Source of the DNA: CAZSSM01 sp964609385
Lineage (GTDB): Bacteria > Planctomycetota > Planctomycetia > Isosphaerales > Isosphaeraceae
DNA: 53,108 bases
Assembly: GCA_964609385.1 (NCBI GenBank)
Contig: CAZSSM010000050.1
Coordinates: 1-53,108 of the forward strand
Direction: 5' to 3'
Positions within the stretch are counted from its first letter, which is position 1, and every line of letters begins with the position of its first letter. Below are positions 45,149 to 53,108 of the stretch, one piece after another. The notes under the pieces were generated by a model. It made no database searches, was not told where the DNA came from, and saw nothing but the letters and a program-made list of their open reading frames with translations. A program made the translations under genes and the position numbers.

Positions 45149-45830
45149 CTCGACGTAACCTCTTGCTAAACATAGGACTGCGACATACCCGTGGTCCCGC
45201 AGTGCAGTCCGGGTGATGTCCCATGAGCTGATCATCTACCGTACGTGCGTGACTGCACCGATGGTCGGCTCGTGATGCTGATCGGAAGTTTCTCTCGGTC
45301 CCAATCCTAACGAGTGCTTTCCTCGCGTGATCGGAGCCAGCAAACTCACCAAGCGAATTCCCGAATCCGGCTCCAAGTCGACCAACGACGGTGAGAACCT
45401 GAGGCCCGATCGGGACTTACCACCTGGATCTGATTTCTAGGTGGGCCAGAGCCACTCTTGTTCTTGGCCCGCCTGAGGGGAAATCTGCCTTCGATTTCGT
45501 CCATAGGCCAAAGGGTACCTAGTGGAGCACGGCGAACGAATTGGTCCCTGCATCCATCGCCAACGCCTAGTGATACGTCGATCGAATTACCACATGCCGG
45601 CTATTTATAGAGGGTGAATAGCGTTAACCTGATCAACCATGAAGTCCACACACTGCTTCAAATCAAGTATTTGCGAAACACTCATGTGAAAACATGGGGT
45701 CCCAGACGAGATGCACACATTGCCCGAAACGAGTGGCCACTGCTGTTGGAATCCTGCCCCCGTCGCACGTCGCAGGCCGTGTGGATACAACACTCTTTGT
45801 AGTCTTGCAAGCCCACACTTAGAGTAACCC
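45149..45830. other. Long intergenic region between tRNA and hemC
   Basis: These 682 bp are less GC-rich than the genes around them. A 10-bp inverted repeat with one G-U pair lies at 45439-45474 (AGGTGGGCCA/TGGCCCGCCT). Short open frames on both strands have no ribosome-binding site or recognisable motif. No second tRNA or integrase is seen. The hemC promoter should lie in the last part. Confidence 0.45.
45439..45474. repeat. 10-bp inverted repeat downstream of the tRNA
   Basis: AGGTGGGCCA (45439-45448) pairs with TGGCCCGCCT (45465-45474) with a single G-U pair and a 16-nt loop. No T tract follows. It may end the tRNA transcript or be a decayed element. Confidence 0.4.
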
Positions 45831-46823
45831 ATGACCGAGCGATCCCTTTCCGACCCGGACTCGGTGGCATCCAACGACTCTGGGCTTCGCACTCTCAAGG
45901 TCGGCACTCGAGGGAGTCGCTTGGCGCGTTGGCAGGCCGATTGGGTCGCCGATCAGCTCCGTCAACGCTTCCCGGAAGTCCACGTCGAGATCGTTGAAGT
46001 CCACACCCGTGGCGACCGGGATCGTGCCACACCGCTGGCCCAGATGGGAGGACTCGGACTCTTCACGAAGGAGATTCAACGGGCCCTGCTGGATCATCGG
46101 GTCGACCTGGCCGTGCATAGCTTGAAAGATTTGCCCACTGCGACAACCGAAGGTCTCCGACTCGCGGCCGTCCCGACCCGTGAGGTCTGCTCTGACGCGT
46201 TGATCGCCCCAAGGGCCAAGACCCTCGAGGCCTTACCAGTCGGCGGGAAGGTCGGGACCGGATCGCCGCGGCGACGCGCCCAGTTGCTCCACCTTCGGCC
46301 CGACCTGGAGGTCGTTTCGGTTCGCGGCAACGTCGAGACCCGGCTGAACTTAGCGCTCCAAGGTGACCTGGACGGCGTCGTCCTCGCCGAGGCGGGCTTG
46401 AACCGGCTCGGGCTGGCCGATCGGATTACCGAGCGGCTCGAACCACCTCGGGTGCTCCCGGCCGTCGGCCAGGGGGCGTTGGGCCTGGAATGCCGTGTCG
46501 AGGACGGTTGGACAACGGCCCACATCGTCGCCCTCGATGACTCGGCCACGCGTCGGGCCGTCCAGGCTGAACGTTCGGTTCTGGCTTCGCTCCAAGCCGG
46601 TTGCATGGCCCCGATGGGTGCCTGGGGACGCTTCGACGAAGACGATCGGCTCCGGCTCGATGTGGTCGTCCTTGATTCTGAAGGCCATCAACGGCTAGAG
46701 GTCTCGCTGGTGAACGGGCCCGACGAATCGCCCGAGCAACTCGGTCGACGCGCCGCCGATCGCCTCCGAGAGCAAGGCGCCGACGACTTGATGGCCTCGA
46801 ACACTCCGATTCCCGAGGATTAG
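45831..46823 (+). CDS. hemC: Hydroxymethylbilane synthase / porphobilinogen deaminase (330 aa)
   Basis: HemC joins four porphobilinogen molecules into hydroxymethylbilane in heme and tetrapyrrole synthesis, in the cytoplasm. Motifs are VGTRGSRLARWQA (24-36), VHSLKDLPT (95-103, with the catalytic Asp at 100), GTGSPRRRAQL (142-152), VRGNVETRL (164-172) and the dipyrromethane-cofactor cysteine Cys258 in SLQAGCMAPMGAW. The length is slightly above the usual 310 because of a variable leader of about 20 residues. The ATG at 45831 follows GAGTAA. No other heme gene is adjacent. Confidence 0.97.
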   Translation: MTERSLSDPDSVASNDSGLRTLKVGTRGSRLARWQADWVADQLRQRFPEVHVEIVEVHTRGDRDRATPLAQMGGLGLFTKEIQRALLDHRVDLAVHSLKDLPTATTEGLRLAAVPTREVCSDALIAPRAKTLEALPVGGKVGTGSPRRRAQLLHLRPDLEVVSVRGNVETRLNLALQGDLDGVVLAEAGLNRLGLADRITERLEPPRVLPAVGQGALGLECRVEDGWTTAHIVALDDSATRRAVQAERSVLASLQAGCMAPMGAWGRFDEDDRLRLDVVVLDSEGHQRLEVSLVNGPDESPEQLGRRAADRLREQGADDLMASNTPIPED

Positions 46824-46980
46824 GAGCACTGGAACAACGCGAACTGTAGGTCGGTTGGGGGCGTCGACACGGCTGAATCGCTCCTAACCCGGCTGCCGAT
46901 CCTCTATCTGGTCCCACTGCCGAGCCGGATTCCCGAATAGGGCCGGCGTGCCGTTCCCGGTTGAGGAGTCGTCGATCAGG

Positions 46981-48972
46981 ATGAGTCAACAGGACCTAGA
47001 AGATGGGCTGCTACGTCCCACCAGCCTGGGACTGGCCCTGCTGACGGCGTCGGTGACCGCCCTGGCGGTCGCGTCGATCGCCTGGTGGCTGGTCCCGCCC
47101 TATCTCCTCCTGATGATCTGGATGCTCGGGATCCCTCGTCTCTTTCGCACACGAGTCGTCGACGATGATGGGGACGATTCCCACGCGGACGCTGAGGACA
47201 CCGACGATCGCGAGCAGGACATCCCTAAGCAGACCCGCACCACGCGTGACGAGTCGGACAGCCCTACCAATACGGTGAGCGCGGTCCTCCCGACTCGAAC
47301 CCGACGCAAGCGGAAGCGGGCCAACGCCCAAGTCGCCGCGGTCCAACCCAAGCCGTCTCGCGCCCAGTGGGTTCAGGTCGGTCCCGGTAAGTTCGTTCGG
47401 GTCGAGCGGTCCACGCCCGCCTTCACCAACACGCAAGCGACGGGTGAGTCGACGCCTCAGACCGATCCTCCGTCGCTCGAAGATCACTCCTCCGACGTCG
47501 GATCACCGACTTTCACCAACGGATCGGAGACCTCTTCCGAGGACTCATCGGCGGTTGAGACTTCCACCGACGATGCTTCAGTGTTGTGGACCGAGATCGC
47601 GTCCGAATCGGGTTCAGGTTCAGACACAGATCCCCCTCCGACGACCGATCGCGCGGCTGAGTCACCCGACGTCTCTGGGCCGTCGAGCGGACACATCAAA
47701 CCTCGCGATCCGGAACCGTCGTTCTCAGTCTCCAACGACCCGGATGACACCCAGACATTTCACGACCACGATCACGAACAAAGCCAAAGACACAACCACG
47801 AACCGGCTGATCCTCGAGAGACCGCTGCGACGAGCGGCGATCCTCGAGATGAGGCCATGAGCAATCACCCCTCGTGGGGATGTCCGGAGATCTGGCCGAG
47901 CGGGCCCGTTGCGGTCGATGACAACCACGCTCCTTCTGGGGCGTCGATGGTCCCTCGACCCCTCGGCTCGTCCGAACCCGACTCCGGGATGGAACGGGAC
48001 CCTGAGCCGCACGGACCGGATCACCTCGGTGATTTTGACTCCAGGCTCGATCCCCTCTCGACTCCGGGATCGCCGATACCGGGCTCGTCGTCCTCCACGA
48101 CGCACGACGCCGAGTCATCCGACGATCCGGGAGGAATGACCCGGTCGCCCGCCGACGAACGCGTCGTCGCGGAACCGCCGACATCGGCCGCTCAGGATGC
48201 GCTGCCGATCGTCGCGACCGGAGCGATCTCGACCGACTCGTTCGCTCGGGATCTCGAGGTCGATGAGAGCACCCGTTCCTTATCGATGTTCGACCCGCCC
48301 GATTCGGACCGGACCGGCGACTCGATGATCGACCGCCGGGACGCGTCCGTCGGGCCCTTCGTGATCTCCGAAGCGGAGGATGCTTCCGAGATCGCAAGGC
48401 ACCCCATCGACGGGTCGGACGTCGAACCGGACGACCTCGACGACGCTCCACCTTCAGGCGGATCGGGCGTCGATGGCCGTCCAACCGCCGATGCGCCACG
48501 CCACCTCTCTGGTGTCGAGGCCGTCGAGTCGGAACCGATCGCCGCATCGACACCAGCAGGGACGCCGGTGTCGAGCGTTGATCCGTCTCACGATGCGGTG
48601 AACCTTCGGAGTCGGGATGACCCCGACTCCCTAACCCTCGGTCGTTCGACGACTTCGACGGATGGAGGCGTCAATTGGAGGGCGACCCGTCTATGTCGGT
48701 CGTCCCAGACGGAGCACACGATCCGACTGGGACTCGGGTTTCATTGGGTTCGCGACGGCTTCTCGAGGATCGAGCGGTCGTGGGCGAACACGCTGCGCGG
48801 AGGGGGAGTCGGATGGCGAGCCTCAGGTCGGAACGATCTGAGGGAGTCCGAGGCCGATCCCCGAATCGGGAGCGACCCGTCGACGTCGCACGGATGGCCG
48901 TTGATGGGGCCTCCGATCCCGCTCGGCGTTCTCTGGAGACTCTGCCTGGCTCGTGCGCCACCGTTTGTGTAG
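46981..48972 (+). CDS. Membrane-anchored, low-complexity acidic protein (663 aa)
   Basis: Two hydrophobic segments near the N-terminus (about 15-35 and 38-53) are followed by a very long disordered region rich in Asp, Ser, Pro and Thr. A basic patch (RTRRKRKRANAQ, about 106-117) precedes the motif WVQVGPGKFVRVE (130-142), which I believe recurs in planctomycete proteins of unknown function. No catalytic domain is visible. The ATG at 46981 is chosen because the hydrophobic part follows; a GTG at 46948 is possible. The last ~100 residues change to an Arg/Trp/Gly-rich composition, and another frame (48675-49193) is open there, so a frameshift near 48660 is possible. Confidence 0.65.
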   Translation: MSQQDLEDGLLRPTSLGLALLTASVTALAVASIAWWLVPPYLLLMIWMLGIPRLFRTRVVDDDGDDSHADAEDTDDREQDIPKQTRTTRDESDSPTNTVSAVLPTRTRRKRKRANAQVAAVQPKPSRAQWVQVGPGKFVRVERSTPAFTNTQATGESTPQTDPPSLEDHSSDVGSPTFTNGSETSSEDSSAVETSTDDASVLWTEIASESGSGSDTDPPPTTDRAAESPDVSGPSSGHIKPRDPEPSFSVSNDPDDTQTFHDHDHEQSQRHNHEPADPRETAATSGDPRDEAMSNHPSWGCPEIWPSGPVAVDDNHAPSGASMVPRPLGSSEPDSGMERDPEPHGPDHLGDFDSRLDPLSTPGSPIPGSSSSTTHDAESSDDPGGMTRSPADERVVAEPPTSAAQDALPIVATGAISTDSFARDLEVDESTRSLSMFDPPDSDRTGDSMIDRRDASVGPFVISEAEDASEIARHPIDGSDVEPDDLDDAPPSGGSGVDGRPTADAPRHLSGVEAVESEPIAASTPAGTPVSSVDPSHDAVNLRSRDDPDSLTLGRSTTSTDGGVNWRATRLCRSSQTEHTIRLGLGFHWVRDGFSRIERSWANTLRGGGVGWRASGRNDLRESEADPRIGSDPSTSHGWPLMGPPIPLGVLWRLCLARAPPFV

Positions 48973-49271
48973 CGGTCGACGGTCGTGACTCGTTGGACCG
49001 CACAACGGATCACTTGCCAGATGTTGATGAAATTGGCCGTTGGACGGGCCCGCCTCCTCCTCAACGCGGCTCGATCCGTCTCACCGAGGGCATGAACACC
49101 ATCGGCGTCGTTCGCGCTTCAGCACATCGCCTCGAAGCGTCCTCGCGATCGTCGATCACGGCAGCCTTGGCGATCCTCGACGGAACTCGCTAAGGTGATG
49201 GTCCAAGATCGATTCGCAACCGCTTGGCCCCGTCTGTTGATCGTCCGCGCTCCGAGGTCGCACCGTCGCTC
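48973..49271 (+). other. Gap that may hold a shifted C-terminus
   Basis: About 300 bp between the low-complexity protein and the DUF6677-like gene. A plus-strand frame from 48675 stays open to 49193 and could be the true end of the upstream protein if a frameshift exists. Otherwise nothing is recognised. Confidence 0.3.
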
Positions 49272-49838
49272 ATGAATGCTCCCCGTTCGCACGTCGTCTT
49301 GAAGAACCGGCTCCTGGCCGCATTCTTGGCCTGGTTCTTCCCCGGACTCGGCCACTTCTATCAGGGCCGGACCGGCAAGGCGATCCTGTTCCTGGTCGCC
49401 ATCTTTGGCCTGTTCCTGCTCGGGATTGTGATGAGCGAAGGCCACGTCGTCTTCTGGCGTTGGGTCAACCCGATGACCCAGTCCGAGGCATTTCGTTTCG
49501 CCTACCTGTTCCAGTTCTGGACGGGCCTCCCGTCACTCATGGGTCTGATCCAGGGGACTCTGGCCTACAACGGGATCGCGCCGATCCTCGGAGGGTTCCA
49601 GGCCGAGCCGAGCATCGAAGAATTCAACATCATCCAGGAAAAGCTGGGCAAATTGATCGAGGTCGGCACCTTCTACACCGCTGTCGCGGGGCTGCTCAAT
49701 CTGCTGGCAATCCTCGATGCCCACGGCGGCCCGGCCTTTCCGGACCTGGTCGAGACGGACTCCAACGACGCCAAGGCCGACACGGAGACCGAGAAACCCC
49801 AGTCCCGCGACAATCAGCCCGAGTCGGACCATGCGTGA
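49272..49838 (+). CDS. DUF6677-like multi-spanning membrane protein (188 aa)
   Basis: The protein begins with LLAAFLAWFFPGLGHFYQGRTGKA (about 14-37), the TM2-like 'A-W-x-x-P-G-x-G-x-x-Y-x-G' signature found in planctomycete DUF6677 proteins. Membrane segments follow at about 38-58, 80-100 and 135-152. The C-terminus is a hydrophilic, acidic tail. The ATG at 49272 starts the conserved part; a weak GAGG is 14 bases upstream. The next gene overlaps its last eight bases, pointing to translational coupling. Function is unknown. Confidence 0.8.
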   Translation: MNAPRSHVVLKNRLLAAFLAWFFPGLGHFYQGRTGKAILFLVAIFGLFLLGIVMSEGHVVFWRWVNPMTQSEAFRFAYLFQFWTGLPSLMGLIQGTLAYNGIAPILGGFQAEPSIEEFNIIQEKLGKLIEVGTFYTAVAGLLNLLAILDAHGGPAFPDLVETDSNDAKADTETEKPQSRDNQPESDHA

Positions 49839-50022
49839 GATCTTCCTATCGATCAACATTTACCTGTTTGTGGTTCCGGTGACTTTGGCGATCAGCTTTG
49901 TCTACGCCGCAACGCGACACGAGAACTGGTCGTTGATCGTCCGGGGAGGCCTGAAGCTCTCGGGCATGATCTTCGGCCTGATCGCCGCGGCGACGGTCGT
50001 CCTCCTCCTGATCAACCGCTGA
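49831..50022 (+). CDS. Small two-helix membrane protein (63 aa)
   Basis: The ATG at 49831 overlaps the end of the DUF6677-like gene by eight bases. The product is almost entirely two membrane helices (FLSINIYLFVVPVTLAISFVYAA and LSGMIFGLIAAATVVLLLI-type segments), joined by a short loop with RHENW. No family name is recognised, but the coupling to the DUF6677-like gene suggests a shared complex. A hairpin follows at 50057-50082. Confidence 0.75.
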   Translation: MREIFLSINIYLFVVPVTLAISFVYAATRHENWSLIVRGGLKLSGMIFGLIAAATVVLLLINR

Positions 50023-50056
50023 TCGACCACCGACCTTGGATCTCCCGTGATCGATT

Positions 50057-50082
50057 GAGAGCCGGAACCGTCCCGGTCTCTC
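50057..50082 (+). terminator. Hairpin after the small membrane protein gene
   Basis: GAGAGCCGG (50057-50065) pairs with CCGGTCTCTC (50073-50082) apart from one bulged T, with a 7-nt loop, 35 nt after the stop at 50022. It probably ends the transcript from the DUF6677-like pair. Confidence 0.5.
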
Positions 50083-50101
50083 CATGACGACCGATCAGGG
50101 T

Positions 50102-50129
50102 TTGACAACTCCGCCCGATGCGCAGGATG
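50102..50129 (+). promoter_or_regulatory. Weak promoter candidate before the hydrolase gene
   Basis: A perfect TTGACA (50102-50107) is followed 15 bp later by CAGGAT (50123-50128). The spacing is short and the -10 match is only three of six, so this is tentative. Confidence 0.3.
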
Positions 50130-50182
50130 ACCCAGAGTCAAAAACCTGCAAACACTCGCCGCAGATTTCTGGTGCATAGCTC

Positions 50183-51175
50183 ATGGACACATTATCGTCT
50201 CAACGCAAGTACTTGACTCTGTTGTTGGTCCTTCTCGGAACGCTGGCCGGCTGCGGCGAAGACGACGCGATCGTGCCGACGACCGTGATCGATGAGCCGA
50301 TGGCCCAGGAATCGACCACCCACGAGTTGTTGGCCGTCGCTCGGGAGGGGTTCCAGACGCGGATCGTACGTCCGATGGACTCCGACGAACCGATCGCTGA
50401 GCCGCCGAGCGACCGGCTTGAGGTCATCACGTACGAGTCGCCGGTCGGTCCTCAGCCGGCTTACGTGACGCCCGATCCGGGAGACGGTCGTCGCCACCCG
50501 GCAATCGTCTGGATCACGGGGGGGATCTGCAACATCATCGGCGACGTCTGGAACGGGCGCTCGCCCGAGAACGACCAGTCGGCCTTCGCCTACGGCGATC
50601 AGGGCGTGATCATGTTGTTCCCATCCCTGCGCGGAGGAAACCAAGGCGGTTCGGGAACGCAAGAAGCGTTCTACGGCGAGGTCGACGACGTCCTCGCGGC
50701 GGCCGACCACCTGGCCACGCTCGGCTACGTGGACCCGGATCGGATCTATTTGGGAGGGCACAGCACCGGCGGAACCTTGTCCCTGCTGGTCGCCGAATCC
50801 TCAGGCCGTTTCCGCGCCGTCTTCGCCTTCGGACCGGTCGCCGACATCGCGCACTACGGTCTCGACTCAGGGTTCATCCTCTTCGACACCAACGACCCGA
50901 CCGAATTCGAACTCCGCGCACCGGTCCTCTGGCTGGACGCGATCGCTTCGCCGACGTTCGTCATCGAGGGGCGTGAGGGCAACCTCAACTCACTCGAAAC
51001 ACTTCGGAATGCCAATACGAACCCGCTCGTGACCTTCCTGCCCGTCGACGGCGCCAACCACTTCAACGTGCTCGCCCCGGTCAATCGCTTCATCGCCGAG
51101 AAGATCCGTCTCGACACCGGCCCGACCTGCCAGATCGCCATCACTCAGGCCGACCTCAATCAGTTCTTCCCCTGA
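50183..51175 (+). CDS. Lipoprotein alpha/beta hydrolase (330 aa)
   Basis: A lipoprotein signal (YLTLLLVLLGTLAGC, Cys about 24) precedes an alpha/beta-hydrolase domain of the prolyl-oligopeptidase/dienelactone-hydrolase type. The nucleophile elbow is GGHSTGG near 192-198, with strand IVWITGGICN upstream, and the C-terminal histidine is DGANHFNV near 289-296. Esterase or peptidase activity on the outer side of the membrane is likely, but the substrate is unknown. The start ATG at 50183 has no clear ribosome-binding site. It lies upstream of the phosphate-uptake genes without obvious connection. Confidence 0.85.
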   Translation: MDTLSSQRKYLTLLLVLLGTLAGCGEDDAIVPTTVIDEPMAQESTTHELLAVAREGFQTRIVRPMDSDEPIAEPPSDRLEVITYESPVGPQPAYVTPDPGDGRRHPAIVWITGGICNIIGDVWNGRSPENDQSAFAYGDQGVIMLFPSLRGGNQGGSGTQEAFYGEVDDVLAAADHLATLGYVDPDRIYLGGHSTGGTLSLLVAESSGRFRAVFAFGPVADIAHYGLDSGFILFDTNDPTEFELRAPVLWLDAIASPTFVIEGREGNLNSLETLRNANTNPLVTFLPVDGANHFNVLAPVNRFIAEKIRLDTGPTCQIAITQADLNQFFP

Positions 51176-51508
51176 GTTGACCCTTGAGCTGTCGACGATC
51201 CCCGAGTGGGCCAGACCAGTGGGCAGAAATGGGGAGAGAGGGCGTTCACGTCTCCAATCCCTCCCGAATCGTTCGGTCAAACGGGAGAAATGTGCGTCCA
51301 GTGACCGCGCCTTCGCCCGTCGATTCGCAGCCTCACAATCGGTTCGAGTAATCTCGGGAAAGACGCTGGACGATCCGAGGTCTTTTCCGTCATCTTTGGG
51401 GCGATTCCATGATGAGGGTCCGATCGGCTCGGGCATCGGCTGAGGCGATCCACCTCCTCAATGCCGAACCCCGCACAACCTCTCCCCGATGACGCGAGCG
51501 AGCCAACC
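51176..51508. other. Intergenic region upstream of pstS
   Basis: This 333-bp gap should hold the promoter of the phosphate-uptake genes. I could not identify a Pho-box-like direct repeat or a convincing -35/-10 pair. No gene is recognised. Confidence 0.45.
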
Positions 51509-52516
51509 ATGATGACACGTTTCCCCTCACGATTCCCCCGAATCCACCTGTTCTCCGCGATCCAGTTCGGCCTCGGTTGGGTCGCCGCCGCGTTCATCGC
51601 CACCAGCCTGCTCGGATGCGGGGGTGGAGGTTCGACCACCCCTCGAGAAGTCATCGTCGACGGCTCCAGCACGGTCTACCCGATCAGCACCGCTGCTCAG
51701 GAGTCGTACCTGAAGACCAATCCCAATGCGCGGATCCTGGTCGACCTGCACGGGACTGGGGGCGGGTTCAGCCGGTACAACCAGGGCGAAGTCGACATCG
51801 TCGACGCTTCCAGGCCGGCCAAGCCCGAAGAAGAGCAGGCGGCCAAGGAACAAGGGTATGACTGGACCCGGTTCCTGGTCGGCCACGACGGCATCACCGT
51901 CGTCGTCCACCCCGACAACGACTGGGTCGACTCGCTGAGCGTGTCGCAGCTCAAGGCGATCTTCGAACCCGAGAGCACCATCGCCCGCTGGAACGAGGTC
52001 GACCCGAGCTGGCCCGATCGCCCGATCAAGCTCTATACACCCGACAACGACTCGGGCACCTTCGACTTCTTCACCGAGGCCATCGTCGGCGAGGAGGGCA
52101 AGCAGCGCAAAGACGTCCAGGCCAGCAGCGACGACAACACGCTGGTCACCGGCGTCTCCGGCGACTCTGACGCGATCGGTTACTTCGGCTTCGCTTACTT
52201 CACCGAGAACCAAGACAAGCTTAAGCCGGTACCAATCCGCGATGGTGACGAGGCCGAGCCAGTCCTACCGACCCTCGAGTCGATCTACGCCAAGCAATAC
52301 ACGCCGCTGTCGCGACCGCTGTTCATCTATGCCAAGAACGTCGCCCTGACCGGTCGGCCTGAGGTCACCGACTTCGTCGGCTTCTACCTGGAGAACGTCG
52401 CCGAACTGGCCGAGTCGGCCGGCTACGTTGCGCCGACGGACGAGGAGCGTGACGACAACCGGTCTGCCCTCCAGGCGGTGACCGGATCGGTGGCCACTCA
52501 GGCCACGTCAGAGTGA
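51509..52516 (+). CDS. pstS: Phosphate ABC transporter substrate-binding lipoprotein PstS (335 aa)
   Basis: PstS binds phosphate outside the cytoplasmic membrane and delivers it to the PstC/PstA permease. A lipoprotein signal (WVAAAFIATSLLGC) precedes the PBP-like fold. The phosphate-binding segments are visible: VDGSSTVYPIS near 50, GTGGGFSRYNQGEVDIVDASRP near 85-106 and PDNDSGTFDFF near 178. Codons at 51509 and 51512 are both ATG; the first is used. A PstA-type gene begins 63 bp downstream, so the genes form an operon. Confidence 0.93.
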   Translation: MMTRFPSRFPRIHLFSAIQFGLGWVAAAFIATSLLGCGGGGSTTPREVIVDGSSTVYPISTAAQESYLKTNPNARILVDLHGTGGGFSRYNQGEVDIVDASRPAKPEEEQAAKEQGYDWTRFLVGHDGITVVVHPDNDWVDSLSVSQLKAIFEPESTIARWNEVDPSWPDRPIKLYTPDNDSGTFDFFTEAIVGEEGKQRKDVQASSDDNTLVTGVSGDSDAIGYFGFAYFTENQDKLKPVPIRDGDEAEPVLPTLESIYAKQYTPLSRPLFIYAKNVALTGRPEVTDFVGFYLENVAELAESAGYVAPTDEERDDNRSALQAVTGSVATQATSE

Positions 52517-52579
52517 TCCGAGGTCGAGAGCCTCGGAATCTCCACACGTCTTTAAAAGTTCTTCCGGAGACCCGCGACG

Positions 52580-53108
52580 ATGACCGGACCCGGGCCCGCC
52601 GTCAACGAGCCCTTCGACCCCCGTCGCGGCCGTCGACGGATCATCGGGGCGTGCTTCACAGTCGCCAGCTTCCTGGCGACACTGACCGGCATCGTCGCCC
52701 TGCTGTTCATGCTCGGCGCGGTCGTCTTCGCCGCGCTTCGACCCGAGCCCGAAGCACCCTGGTACGCTCTGGGCGCGAACCTTCGCGAGCTGTTCGGCTT
52801 TCTGGGTCGGCTCGTCGATCAGTTCAACTCGCGTGTCCCAGAAATGGCCGGCTTTAAGGCCGGGTTGGCCGGCAGCCTCTGGATGATCGTGCTGGTTGCC
52901 CTGATCGCGATCCCCGTTGGCGTTGGGGCGTCGGTCTATCTGGAGGAGTTCGCCGAGGCCAGCCGGTTCCGCACAATGATCCAGATCAACCTGGCCAACT
53001 TGGCCGGGGTGCCCTCGATCGTCTATGGAATCCTTGGCCTGATCCTCTTCTATCGCGCCGGTGGGTTCGAAGCGATCGCTCTCGGCCGCTCGCTCTGGAG
53101 CGGTGCAC
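52580..53108 (+). CDS. pstA: Phosphate ABC transporter permease, PstA-type (partial, N-terminal 176 aa)
   Basis: The gene runs off the window edge. The first TM spans about 20-47 (IGACFTVASFLATLTGIVAL, then LLFMLGAVV), and the permease core follows with GSLWMIVLVALIAIPVGVGA, VYLEEFAEAS and INLANLAGVPSIVYGILGL. The segment NLAGVPSIVYG is typical of PstA; PstC is similar, so a PstC assignment is the main alternative. GGAG lies ten bases upstream of the ATG at 52580. The gene directly follows pstS; the usual order places pstC first. Confidence 0.85.
   Translation, partial: MTGPGPAVNEPFDPRRGRRRIIGACFTVASFLATLTGIVALLFMLGAVVFAALRPEPEAPWYALGANLRELFGFLGRLVDQFNSRVPEMAGFKAGLAGSLWMIVLVALIAIPVGVGASVYLEEFAEASRFRTMIQINLANLAGVPSIVYGILGLILFYRAGGFEAIALGRSLWSGA

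Noticed and set aside
44913..45224. Minus-strand frame of 103 aa containing PAGFEPATFGSGGRRSIQLSYGC
   Set aside because: This is the well-known spurious translation of the antisense strand of a tRNA; the tRNA-Arg lies at 45075-45148.
1..53108. CRISPR arrays, prophage modules, toxin-antitoxin pairs or defence islands
   Set aside because: I saw no regularly spaced repeats, no phage structural genes, no integrase and no recognisable defence or toxin genes.

Overview
The window looks like chromosomal DNA from a planctomycete, most likely of the Isosphaeraceae type. This is inferred from gene content, not from a marker gene. The supporting genes are a DUF1549/DUF1553 plus DUF1501 pair, a PEP-CTERM protein, a DUF1570 metallopeptidase, a DUF6677-like membrane protein, a shortened SecA paralogue and very large secreted proteins without familiar domains. 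The DNA is GC-rich and genes lie on both strands in short blocks. Nothing suggests a plasmid, a complete prophage, a CRISPR array or an intact insertion sequence.

Layout. 1-680: the 3' end of an unknown gene, a strong hairpin and a decayed IS66-type transposase. 732-1954: a small hypothetical gene divergent from an inositol-monophosphatase-family gene. 2197-13442: two translationally coupled genes for giant envelope proteins (1298 and 2450 aa) that share sequence modules. 14067-17155 (minus): DUF1549/DUF1553 and DUF1501. 17874-22903 (plus): a PEP-CTERM protein, an Nramp-like transporter and an RND/MMPL exporter. 23019-26867 (minus): a block with a YPTCWR-motif secreted protein, a small membrane-anchored protein, ExbB/TolQ, ExbD/TolR and a DedA/YqaA-type protein. 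27370-29004: a secreted protein and a Wza-like polysaccharide export lipoprotein, closed by strong hairpins. 29177-34081 (minus): a metallo-beta-lactamase-fold hydrolase, recJ, a lipoprotein and a HEAT-like secreted protein. 34404-35840 (minus): an unrecognised conserved protein. 36098-39097: a large M14 peptidase. 39322-43666: murB, an FtsQ/DivIB-like protein and a short SecA. 43719-44759 (minus): a DUF1570 metallopeptidase. 45075-45148: tRNA-Arg(CCG). 45831-50022: hemC, a low-complexity membrane-anchored protein, a DUF6677-like protein and a 63-aa membrane protein. 50183-53108: a lipoprotein alpha/beta hydrolase, pstS and the start of a PstA-type permease gene.

Most of the genes act in or across the cell envelope: secretion (SecA-like), peptidoglycan precursor synthesis (murB), polysaccharide export (Wza-like), energised outer-membrane work (ExbB/ExbD), phosphate uptake (Pst), and many Sec-, Tat- or lipobox-targeted proteins. 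The best candidates for undescribed biology are the giant protein pair at 2197-13442, the short SecA next to an FtsQ-like gene, the Nramp-like transporter without the DPGN motif, and the unrecognised 478-aa protein at 34404-35840. No complete new system is proven from sequence alone.
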